Assembly: GCA_021325025.1 (NCBI GenBank)
Contig: JAJPHZ010000035.1
Coordinates: forward strand, 186,001 to 250,000
From: Pseudomonadota bacterium
GTDB taxonomy: Bacteria > Desulfobacterota > Binatia > Binatales > Binataceae
DNA length: 64,000 nucleotides
Direction of reading: 5' to 3'
Shown here in pieces: positions 26,253-34,008 of this stretch. Positions within the stretch are counted from its first letter, which is position 1. Every line of letters begins with the position of its first letter. The position numbers were made by a program, and so were the translations under genes. The notes below the pieces were generated by a model that had not been told where the DNA came from, ran no database searches, and saw only the letters and a list, made by a program, of their open reading frames with translations.

Positions 26253-26271
26253 CAAACGAGAAAGAGCACGG
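26232..26271 (+). promoter_or_regulatory. Start-codon-occluding hairpin (putative expression platform)
   Basis: CCGTGCTC (26232-26239) is perfectly complementary to GAGCACGG (26264-26271), and inside it CTCGT pairs with ACGAG. The 3' arm covers the purine-rich ribosome-binding region and the first base of the GTG start at 26271. The 5' arm overlaps the GTGCTCG that can pair with the conserved core, so the two folds exclude each other. The inner pair U-A in this copy is C-G in the right copy, a compensatory change. Confidence 0.55.
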
Positions 26272-28187
26272 TGAAGCAAAACAAACCCCTTAAGTATGTT
26301 ATAGGTGCATTCGCGCTGGTATCGGCGCTGGCCGTATGGGTGCCGCAGGTTGCGGCCTCCTCGGTGGTTTGGTTTATCTCCCCGCTAAACGGACAGACCG
26401 TGAGCGGTTCGATTACCGTGATGGTCGGGATTTCGTCCAAGCCAGCAAACGGTCCGAATTCGGTGGCGTCGACGCGTCTGGAGGTGGACGGCACGGTGGT
26501 CGCCATCGGCTACAACGAGCTGAGCTGGAATACCACTACGGTGGCCAACGGAACCCACCAATTGCGGGTGGACGCCTTCAGCCGCTCCACTACTCCACTT
26601 GGCTATTCCATCATCAATGTCAACGTCGACAATCCGGTTGCAACGCCAGCGCCGACGCCCACGCTTGATCCGCCAAAGGCGACTGCTACCCCCACTCCCA
26701 AGCCGACGCCCACCACCAGTCCGAAGCCGACCGCTACTCCTGCTGCGGCCCCAACGTCGGTGCTCTGGTTCCTCTCTCCGCTCAACGGACAGACCGTGAG
26801 CGGGTCGATTACCGTGGTGCTCGACATCCCATCGACCCCGTCCGCTACGGATCCGACCTCGGTTTGGTGGACGCGCCTGGAGGTGGACGGCACGGCGGTG
26901 GTTTCGGGTTACAACAATCTGCCCTGGAATACGGCTACGGTTGCCAATGGAACTCATCAGTTGCGGGTCGATGGCTTCGCGTACGGTTCGAGCACCTCGC
27001 TGGGCTACTCGATCATCAACGTAAACGTCAACAACTCCGGTGCGACACCGACGCCAACGCCGAAGTCAACCCCTACTCCGGCGCCATCGCCGACTCCCAG
27101 TCCCAAGCCCACCGCCACGCCGGTGGGACCAACCCCCACGGCAACCGCCACTTCGACGGGTCTGTCCTTGTCGGTCTCAGGCAGCAGGTTGGTCAACGGG
27201 TCGGGACAAACCGTGACTTTACACGGGGTAGACATGGGCACCGCGGCCTTTAGCTGTCTCAACGGTTGGGGAACCTTCAACCAGCCCCACACCTCGACCA
27301 CGATTTCGGCGCTGCAAGCCTGGAATGTGAACTTCGTCTGGATCGGGTTGAATGAGGACTGCTGGCTGGGCATCAACGGCGAGCCCACGGGCGAGAGCGC
27401 CGCACAGTACCGCAGCGACATTCTGGCATGGAGTCGATCGCTGGAAGCTGCAGGAATCTATGTTCTTCTCGACCTCCAGTGGGTAGCCCCGGGAACCTAC
27501 GTCTCCAACGCCGAGCAGCCGCTTCCGGATAAGGATCACGCGCCGAGCTTCTGGGCATCTGTAGCCGCGACCTTCGCCAATGAGAAGGGCGTCGCCTTTA
27601 ACCTTTTGGATGAACCGACCTGCTATCTCGCCACTCAGGTGGGTGGAACCGCTTGCAATTGGAACGTGTGGTTGAACGGCGGCTCCAACGTCACATGCCG
27701 GCAGGGTTCGTGCAACGCTGTCCCGTATACACCGGTCGGCATGAACAGCCTGATCTCGACCATCCGCGCGGCCGAGGGTTCCGGCTGGCATCATGTCATC
27801 ATGGCGCCCACCCTGGGCTTCACGCTCAGTCTTGCCACCTGGCCCAGCTACGCGCCGAGCGACAGCGCCCATCAATTGATCGCGGGCTCCTCAGCCTGGG
27901 GCGGCAACACGGGAAACGATTGCGCCTGGACTGATACTACGTGCATGGCCAACGATATAGGGGCTCCGGTCCGCGCCGGGTATCCGGTAGTAATTTACGG
28001 CCAGGGCGGCACTCCCTGGTCGACGGCCAATCCGATCTTCCTTAACTGGACCCAAGCCAACATTTCCGGTGAATCTGCCTGGTCCTGGGAAAACGAAGGA
28101 GACGGGTATGCGCTGACCTCGGACGGGAACGGGACAGCTACAGTCTATGGCGCCAGCTACAAGCTCTGGCTCCTGGGATTGCCGTGA
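26271..28187 (+). CDS. Secreted GH5-like protein with two Ig-like repeats; altered active site
   Basis: A 638-aa exported protein. A signal peptide (about 1-29) is followed by two near-identical Ig-like domains (about 30-121 and 164-255; both contain SPLNGQTVSGSITV), Pro/Thr linkers (122-163, 256-295) and a C-terminal GH5-type TIM-barrel (297-638). The acid/base Glu448 is in a DEP motif where NEP is usual. At the nucleophile strand, YPVVIYGQGG has Gln578 where the family has Glu (AGEIG), and the active-site H-x-Y after strand six is not recognisable. It may bind rather than cleave polysaccharide. The start is the GTG at 26271, inside a regulatory hairpin. Confidence 0.8.
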   Translation: MKQNKPLKYVIGAFALVSALAVWVPQVAASSVVWFISPLNGQTVSGSITVMVGISSKPANGPNSVASTRLEVDGTVVAIGYNELSWNTTTVANGTHQLRVDAFSRSTTPLGYSIINVNVDNPVATPAPTPTLDPPKATATPTPKPTPTTSPKPTATPAAAPTSVLWFLSPLNGQTVSGSITVVLDIPSTPSATDPTSVWWTRLEVDGTAVVSGYNNLPWNTATVANGTHQLRVDGFAYGSSTSLGYSIINVNVNNSGATPTPTPKSTPTPAPSPTPSPKPTATPVGPTPTATATSTGLSLSVSGSRLVNGSGQTVTLHGVDMGTAAFSCLNGWGTFNQPHTSTTISALQAWNVNFVWIGLNEDCWLGINGEPTGESAAQYRSDILAWSRSLEAAGIYVLLDLQWVAPGTYVSNAEQPLPDKDHAPSFWASVAATFANEKGVAFNLLDEPTCYLATQVGGTACNWNVWLNGGSNVTCRQGSCNAVPYTPVGMNSLISTIRAAEGSGWHHVIMAPTLGFTLSLATWPSYAPSDSAHQLIAGSSAWGGNTGNDCAWTDTTCMANDIGAPVRAGYPVVIYGQGGTPWSTANPIFLNWTQANISGESAWSWENEGDGYALTSDGNGTATVYGASYKLWLLGLP

Positions 28188-28240
28188 TGGTCAACATGGG
28201 AACTATGTCGCGATGAAGAAATGAACCGTCTGTCGCGTAC

Positions 28241-28281
28241 GAGGGCGGACTCGACGGCCGGCCCGTTCGGGTTCCGCCCTC
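28241..28281 (+). terminator. Hairpin after the GH5-like gene
   Basis: A perfect 9-bp stem, GAGGGCGGA (28241-28249) with TCCGCCCTC (28273-28281), lies 53 nt after the stop codon. The GC-rich 23-base loop can fold further. It suits a terminator between convergent units, although only CTTGT follows instead of a T-run. Confidence 0.45.
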
Positions 28282-28447
28282 CTTGTACCTGACCACGGTC
28301 TAAGTAGGGTTGGCGCTTGTTGAGTGCCGAGGATCGAAATCCGCACCTCGCACTGTCAACCGCCGCGGAGGGCGTGGTTGCGGCACGTTTGTGAAACCGG
28401 GGCCCGCCCGGCCCATCATAACAACCTGTAGGGTCAGGCGGGAAACT

Positions 28448-29185
28448 CTATTTTATCATCCGGCAATGAATATTCCCGCGCAGTCCCGACAGAACCTGAA
28501 CGCTATTGACCATCCGCTCGTAGCCGACTCCCATAACGAAGGGGATAGTATGAAAGACCAGGTAGTGAGGTTCGGTCTCCCACATCTTTACCTCGATGCG
28601 ATCGAATCCCACTCGCTGGCCAACCTCGTTTATCACGCGGCGCGAATTGAAACGATAATACGTGGGCCACGGGTCGTGCTCTCCGGGCGGAAAGCCCCGC
28701 GCCCAATTCGCAACGCGGTGGTGAAACCACTCCGGAGTCATGCGCGCGATTAATGCAACGTAGTGGTGTTTGTTGGGTGTCCTGAAAAAGAACGAGCCCC
28801 CCTTGCGGAGCACGCGCCATACCTCCTTCAAAAACTGCGCCGGCGCCTTCACATGTTCCAGAACCCAATCGCTTAGAACGATGTCGAAGGTATCCGCAGG
28901 AAAGGGAAGCACGCCGTCCTCTTCAATGACGTGAGCTTCGTCCAATTCCGGATTTCGAATTACCTCTGGATCGATGTCGGCGCCGACCACGCGTGCGACT
29001 TCACCCTTGAGAATGCGGATGGGCTCGCGCGCGGCAGGAGGACCTGCGCCCAGATTGAGCAGAATCGTGCGCGGTGTCGTAAACTGGCGCACCCAGCCGT
29101 AAAAAGCCACTTCGCCGTTGCGCGAGTCGTCCGGGTAAAAACGCCTGAATACGGTTTTTGATACCATAGTTTCAATCGTCGCCAA
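28448..29185 (-). CDS. Class I SAM-dependent methyltransferase
   Basis: A 245-aa methyltransferase, cytoplasmic. Motif I reads LNLGAGPPAA (residues about 43-52), an acidic residue after strand two is in GADIDPEVI, and the methyltransf_11 signature DIVLSDWVLEHVKAPAQFL is clear. It lies at the distal end of the minus-strand polysaccharide cluster and may methylate a sugar, lipid or small molecule of that pathway. That role is inferred from position. The start is uncertain: the longest frame begins with TTG at 29185 and the first ATG is at 29167. Confidence 0.85.
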   Translation of the reverse strand: MATIETMVSKTVFRRFYPDDSRNGEVAFYGWVRQFTTPRTILLNLGAGPPAAREPIRILKGEVARVVGADIDPEVIRNPELDEAHVIEEDGVLPFPADTFDIVLSDWVLEHVKAPAQFLKEVWRVLRKGGSFFFRTPNKHHYVALIARMTPEWFHHRVANWARGFPPGEHDPWPTYYRFNSRRVINEVGQRVGFDRIEVKMWETEPHYLVFHTIPFVMGVGYERMVNSVQVLSGLRGNIHCRMIK

Positions 29186-29296
29186 CCTGGTCCGCCCTCG
29201 AGGCCCCGTGCAGTTCCTTGATACCCTCCACCGTGCGAAACCTCATGGCCCCACGCATCGTGCAGCGTTGGCCGTCGGAGAACGGCGCCCTCCGGA

Positions 29297-30535
29297 TCAC
29301 GGCAACGTGGCCAAATGCGCCTTATATCCCGCGCCGTACCTCGTCGGCGTGCCATCACTATCGGTTACAAGCGAAGGGTCTGAACAGGCTGCCACGTCCC
29401 ACGACCAGGGCGCGTATCCGCCGGTTCCAAGGCGGTCAAAGAACGACATGAAAGTATCGAGGATGGGGGTCCACCGGCACGCCGGCGCACCGCCCGCAGT
29501 CAGATCTCCAAAGCCGCCGGCGAGCAGTGGTACCTGCGCCGCCACCGCCGCCCAGGATGCAGTCCAACACGAAAGGGTCTGACAACTGCCCGCGCCGTCG
29601 TTGAAGAACTGAACGTAAGCACCTTTCTGCTGGTAAGGATCGGCCGGGCTGTCGGCCAGCCAGCTCCCGTTGCGATCAGCAAGGGTATTGGAAGAGTCGA
29701 TGCCGGGGATCCACACCACGTGGTGCCATCCATTACCTTCGGCGCCCCTGACCGTCATGAGTAACTGCCGTATGCCCGCGGCCGCATAACTCTTACCTGC
29801 CGGGCAGTCGCCGCCTTTCAGACAGGTTGCGTAGCAGCCGCCGTTATAAAGACATGACCACGTCAGCGTGAAACTCCCATCAGGGTTGCGCTGCGGTTCC
29901 TCGGCCAGGTTGAAGGAGACCGCCCGATCGTCGGCAAACTCCGAAGCAATCGAAGACCATAGGGCGCCGGCGTGATCGGCGTCCGGCAGTGGCTCATGGC
30001 TGTTGGACAGGTAGGAGCCGGGAGCGAACCAGGCCAGGTCCAGTACCGCATAAATCCCGTTGTCTTCCAGCAGGTTCACGTAATTCCTAATCGCACTGCG
30101 ATAATTGGCTCCGCTGGCAATGGCGGGTGCGCCGTTTATTCCGAGCCAGCAGTCTTCGTTGATTGAAAGCCATACGAGGTTGATGTTCCATCTCTTCATC
30201 GCCTCAACCGACGCCTGGTCGCTTGGCCCACTGAACACCGAGCCGCGGCTCAAACACGCATACGCACTACTGCCCCGGGCGACCCCATGCAGGAAAACGG
30301 TATTACCCATTCCGTCAACCAGACGATTTCCTGAAACCGACAGCGACATCGCTTTTGAATCCGAACCCGCGGCGGGCATCGCCGGTATGCTAAGTGTTGC
30401 GCGCGGAGTTGAACCGGCGATTGCCTGTTCGGCCGGCGCCGGCGCCGTAAAGACGGCCAATAGCAACAGACCGAGAACAGTCCTTAGACGGCTGCCACGA
30501 AGCGCAGCCTGCCCGTCTGATTTTGCGTAGTTCAC
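29297..30535 (-). CDS. Secreted GH5-like protein, second paralogue; altered active site
   Basis: A 412-aa exported protein with a signal peptide (about 15-36) and a single GH5-type domain (about 64-412) related to that of the protein at 26271: both share a LSVSGxRLV opening, a NEDCWLGING motif and an APGxYxSN motif. The acid/base Glu213 is in AEEP in place of NEP. At the nucleophile strand it reads PLLAGGFGD, with Gly341 where Glu is expected, so normal retaining hydrolysis looks impossible. It is embedded in the EPS cluster between the methyltransferase and glycosyltransferase genes, so a polysaccharide-binding or structural role is plausible. Confidence 0.78.
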   Translation of the reverse strand: MNYAKSDGQAALRGSRLRTVLGLLLLAVFTAPAPAEQAIAGSTPRATLSIPAMPAAGSDSKAMSLSVSGNRLVDGMGNTVFLHGVARGSSAYACLSRGSVFSGPSDQASVEAMKRWNINLVWLSINEDCWLGINGAPAIASGANYRSAIRNYVNLLEDNGIYAVLDLAWFAPGSYLSNSHEPLPDADHAGALWSSIASEFADDRAVSFNLAEEPQRNPDGSFTLTWSCLYNGGCYATCLKGGDCPAGKSYAAAGIRQLLMTVRGAEGNGWHHVVWIPGIDSSNTLADRNGSWLADSPADPYQQKGAYVQFFNDGAGSCQTLSCWTASWAAVAAQVPLLAGGFGDLTAGGAPACRWTPILDTFMSFFDRLGTGGYAPWSWDVAACSDPSLVTDSDGTPTRYGAGYKAHLATLP

Positions 30536-30565
30536 CTTACTACAAACAATCGCCTGGATGATACC

Positions 30566-31759
30566 TCAACCGGCTCGCGCGCCAGCACCGTGCGGATTCC
30601 AATTCCCCAGTGAATCGATAACGCGATAGTATTCGTTTCTCTGATCGATCCAGTTCAACCGATCTGCTATCTCCGCCGCTCGCATGGACAAGCGGGCGCG
30701 CCGCGCCGGGTTGCGATAGAGATCCTCGATCGCTGCGCTCAGGTCCGCAGGGTCGTCGGGCGTAAAGTAGCGTACCGCATCCTCATCAAAATAATGTTCG
30801 ATCGTCTTGAGCCGGGCAGCGACGACGGGAATCCCGAACATTGCATATTCGAGCAGCTTCACCGGCAGCATCAGGTGGGTTGCGCAACTGGCGCGATTGG
30901 GTACCAGGCCGACCGTTGCCCGCGATAGTATCGGCGGCAGTTCGCGCACCGGCGTCGGTCCCGCGAAAGTAACCATTTGCTCGAGATTCAACCGGGCCGC
31001 AAGCGCCTTGACACCGGGCAGGCCGTCGCCGATGCCCAGCACCAGCAGATGGAGCGAGGGAATGCGCTCGCGCAGCATATTGATCGCGTGCAAAGCGACG
31101 TCCAGACCCAGGCGCCGCGTGATGGTGCCATGATAGATAAGTGTAAACGGCTCGCACGCGCCCGCAGCCGGCCGCAGGCCGCTGTTGAATATCCGTGGGT
31201 CGGGGGAATTCATGACCACGTCCAGTTTGTCGGGCGGGATACCGGCCGCCTCCAGGCGTTGACGATGCGGCTCATGTACCGCCAGCACGCGGTTGGCAAG
31301 CCCGGCGCTCAGGCGCTCCTCGGCAAGCAGCAGGCGGGTGCCAACATCGGTTGGTCCCTTGCCGAACTTGTCCTGGTACAGCTCGGGCATCGTGTCACGT
31401 ATGTCGAGTATGATGCGGCTGCCGAACAATCGGGCCGGCAGGGCGCACAGCACGATTGCGTCGGGCATGGAGCAGGCGAGGACCAAGTCGTAAGGTTTTT
31501 CCAGGCTGCGGCGCAAAGCGATGGCGGCGGCCTGGACAAAGAAGCGCAAGTAGGTGCGCAAATAGCTGGATCGGCTGGAACCCTGGTAGCGCGGCCACTT
31601 TATCTCTATCAAGTTGATACGTTCGTTCCTGGCGGTTGGGGGACTCGCCAGGCAGATCACGTCGATTTCGTAGCCTCGTTCGGCCAGCGCTTCCGCGTGC
31701 CGCTGCGTCCGCGCGTCATACGCGTATCGATTGCACACGATGATTAGAACCCGGGGCAT
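30566..31759 (-). CDS. Family 4 glycosyltransferase
   Basis: A 397-aa GT-B enzyme that probably adds one sugar to the lipid-linked repeat unit at the inner membrane. The N-terminal domain opens MPRVLIIVCNRYAYDARTQR and contains a LDIRDTMPELY segment. The C-terminal domain has LIYHGTITRRLGLD, the GDGLPG loop and the EYAMFGIPVVAAR segment with the usual E...G.P motif. The start at 31759 has a GGAGAGGAG ribosome-binding site; the frame is open further upstream but runs into repeat sequence. It lies upstream of the GH5-like gene by 30 nt. Confidence 0.88.
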   Translation of the reverse strand: MPRVLIIVCNRYAYDARTQRHAEALAERGYEIDVICLASPPTARNERINLIEIKWPRYQGSSRSSYLRTYLRFFVQAAAIALRRSLEKPYDLVLACSMPDAIVLCALPARLFGSRIILDIRDTMPELYQDKFGKGPTDVGTRLLLAEERLSAGLANRVLAVHEPHRQRLEAAGIPPDKLDVVMNSPDPRIFNSGLRPAAGACEPFTLIYHGTITRRLGLDVALHAINMLRERIPSLHLLVLGIGDGLPGVKALAARLNLEQMVTFAGPTPVRELPPILSRATVGLVPNRASCATHLMLPVKLLEYAMFGIPVVAARLKTIEHYFDEDAVRYFTPDDPADLSAAIEDLYRNPARRARLSMRAAEIADRLNWIDQRNEYYRVIDSLGNWNPHGAGARAG

Positions 31760-32165
31760 GAAATCTCCTCTCCGCATCGCGGCTGCACCATCGGCGGCAT
31801 CCAGCGCAGGGCGCGCGCAGGACGCTTGGCAGGCTGTTGAAAAAACATTTTCACAGCCTGCTCCCTCTCTCTTATCTCTCCCACAGGGAGAGAAGATTAA
31901 GGAAGGAAGCCAGTTTTTATGCAGCGTGTTGAGTATCACCTGCTTGGTAAACTCCAGCATCCTACCTTCTCAACATTCTGCCAGGGGCTCATATATTGGC
32001 CGCCCAAAGGCTGGCAGCCGCGCTCAAGCGTGGCCTTCTCCTTGCGTTCATCTGCTCAGCTCCACACTCCCCAAAGGGCCGCGCTTCCCGCACCGGTTTG
32101 TGCCTTACTACGCACGTCCTCCCGCCGCGGCGCTCCGTTGTCGCGGAGGCCGCCCGAAATCGTCC
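31760..32165. other. Intergenic region inside the glycosyltransferase block
   Basis: This 406-bp gap in an otherwise tight gene run contains the inverted-repeat cluster at 31829-31893 and no credible gene. Open frames through it have no ribosome-binding site and repeat-derived composition. It looks like an insertion scar. Confidence 0.5.
31829..31893. repeat. Inverted-repeat cluster, possible MITE or REP remnant
   Basis: GCAGGCTGT-T-GAAAA (31829-31843) is complementary to TTTTC-ACAGCCTGC (31848-31861), with one bulged base. A second hairpin, TCTCTCCC-ACA-GGGAGAGA, follows at 31875-31893. The GGCTGTTGAAAAA form resembles insertion-sequence or MITE ends. It sits in the gap between two glycosyltransferase genes, where it could also attenuate the transcript. 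Confidence 0.5.
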
Positions 32166-33023
32166 TCAGCGCCATACCGTGTCTCTCAGCAAAAGCCTGC
32201 GCATCTGCTGGCGACGGACAAAACTGACCAATTCAGGTGAAGCGGCGCGCGGCAGACGGCGGAGGTATCCTCCACAATATCCGGCCAACATCAGGAGAGC
32301 CCCCACCACCGGTGGCGAAGCTGCCAGATGCCGTGCGGTACGCGCTAGCATCCACAGCGGTGAAGACCCGGTATGGAAGGCTGCGTAGCCTTGCGCCAAA
32401 CGGTTGCGCCACATCCCGCTGGCGGCACCCTGGGGACGATGATGGAGCGCGCGAATATGAGCGAATTTTCGCGTCCGGTAACCGCGCATCTGGGCGGACA
32501 TCAGGTCAATCGTGTCCCAGCCCAGGCCGGACGTCAGTCCGCAGATGGCTGCGAAGCAGGCCACCGAGTACATCTTCAGTCCTCCGGGTACATGGAACCC
32601 GGGGCCAGACAACTCGCGCCAACCAGACCCGAAGGGCTCGAGGAGGACTGGACCTCCGATACCGAGCCCGGGATCATTTTCGAATTCTCCGATCAGCAAA
32701 GCCGCGAAGTCTGAATCGAAACTGACGTCCGCATCGGCGCGCAAAATGAAATCGTAACGCTCAATCTCGTTCCGCGGTAAAAACTGCATCACCACCGACT
32801 CGCCCCCTGCGGTCCGTTCCCGCCGATGACTCAATCGATGCAACTCAATCCATGGCCATGTCTTTGCAGCGTCGGTGACTATTTGGGCCGTTGAGTCTGT
32901 GGAGCCGTCGTCGATTACGATCCAGCGGCCGGGCCGGCAAGTCTGGCTCGTCATCGATGCGATTAGGCCCGGAAGCAACTTCTCCTCATCGCGAGCCGGC
33001 GTTATGGCAATGTATTTTCGCAT
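32166..33023 (-). CDS. Family 2 glycosyltransferase
   Basis: A 285-aa GT-A enzyme. The N-terminus has the nucleotide-binding region IAITPARDEEKLLPGLI and VIDDGSTDSTAQIV; the DXD-type motif is in LRADADVSF (residues about 101-109). Hydrophobic segments near the C-terminus (about 237-260) suggest peripheral membrane contact. The start at 33023 gives a typical GT2 N-terminus; the ribosome-binding site is weak, and the frame extends upstream over the end of the preceding gene. It is part of the EPS cluster. Donor and acceptor are unknown. Confidence 0.87.
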   Translation of the reverse strand: MRKYIAITPARDEEKLLPGLIASMTSQTCRPGRWIVIDDGSTDSTAQIVTDAAKTWPWIELHRLSHRRERTAGGESVVMQFLPRNEIERYDFILRADADVSFDSDFAALLIGEFENDPGLGIGGPVLLEPFGSGWRELSGPGFHVPGGLKMYSVACFAAICGLTSGLGWDTIDLMSAQMRGYRTRKFAHIRALHHRPQGAASGMWRNRLAQGYAAFHTGSSPLWMLARTARHLAASPPVVGALLMLAGYCGGYLRRLPRAASPELVSFVRRQQMRRLLLRDTVWR

Positions 33024-33207
33024 TGTGCGTAACCCGATCCGGCTACCACGCTCTGCTCGGCAGGCTGCAGCCAGCCGCGTTCTCCGGCCCAGCAACAACC
33101 ATGCCCGCAAAAGCGCCCATATCTTCGCACTCTCACTTCCACGGCGCTGTGCACACTGTAGTTTTTGGATTCCGCAAAACTGTCGTTGAAAGAGTTGACT
33201 TCTCCGG

Positions 33208-34008
33208 CTAATCAAAAAACCTGTAGTAGATAATCGCCCAGATGGCTGCGGCGGCATCACGCCATCCGATCTTCTTGCCTTCTTCGTAGGTACGGCCCGA
33301 GTACGAGATCGGGACTTCGTAAATGCGCCAGCGTGCGCGAGCCGCCTTGGCGGTAATTTCGGGCTCGAAAGTAAAGCGGCTGGCCGACAGCTTCAGCTTC
33401 ACCAGCTTATCGCGCACAAACGCCTTTTGTCCGGTTTCCATGTCGCTCAAATTGAGATCGGTCACTATGTTGGACAGCAGCGTCAGAAGGCGATTCCCAA
33501 TGTAATGCCAGAAGAACAGCACACGGTGCGGGCCGCCCAGAAAGCGCGAGCCGTAGACCATGTCCGCACGGCCGTCCATCAGGGCCGGCAGCATGAGGGC
33601 GAAGTCCCTGGGGTCGTACTCCAGATCGGCGTCCTGCACAAAGATGTAAGGCCTGGTTGCCAATGCGAACCCCGAGCGCAGCGCGGCGCCCTTGCCGGAG
33701 TTTTTCTCGTGGTAAACTATTTTTACGTTGGGATGGTGGTAACTGCGCAAAACTTCGCGCGTCCCGTCCGTCGACGCATCGTCGACGATGATTATCTCCA
33801 CATCAAAACCGGTCTCGAGCACGCGCTCAATAACCGCGCCAATCGTTTTCACCTCGTTGTAGACCGGTATTATCACCGAGATGGCAGTTCTTTGTGCCAC
33901 ACATTCGCTCAGATCAAACAGCGAACGATAAACCCGGCGTGGGGCCACACTTGAGGCGCCCTCCGAATCGACGATTAACGGTTGGAGGGCATCAGCACCG
34001 CTATTCAT
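33208..34008 (-). CDS. Family 2 glycosyltransferase, dolichyl-phosphate mannose synthase-like
   Basis: A 266-aa GT-A enzyme of the DPM1-like group. The motifs IIPVYNEVKTIG, IIVDDASTDGT, the DXD in QDADLEYDP and GSRFLGG are all present. There are no C-terminal membrane segments. Such enzymes transfer hexose to polyprenyl phosphate, giving a lipid donor for GT-C enzymes. The next gene upstream, overlapping by 4 bp, encodes just such a GT-C type membrane protein, so the two may work as a donor-transferase pair; this pairing is inference. Confidence 0.9.
   Translation of the reverse strand: MNSGADALQPLIVDSEGASSVAPRRVYRSLFDLSECVAQRTAISVIIPVYNEVKTIGAVIERVLETGFDVEIIIVDDASTDGTREVLRSYHHPNVKIVYHEKNSGKGAALRSGFALATRPYIFVQDADLEYDPRDFALMLPALMDGRADMVYGSRFLGGPHRVLFFWHYIGNRLLTLLSNIVTDLNLSDMETGQKAFVRDKLVKLKLSASRFTFEPEITAKAARARWRIYEVPISYSGRTYEEGKKIGWRDAAAAIWAIIYYRFFD

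Noticed and set aside
25739-26506. Long minus-strand open frame across the left leader element and the GH5-like start
   Set aside because: No ribosome-binding site, arginine-rich shadow composition, and it runs antisense to the signal peptide and Ig-like domain of a clear gene.
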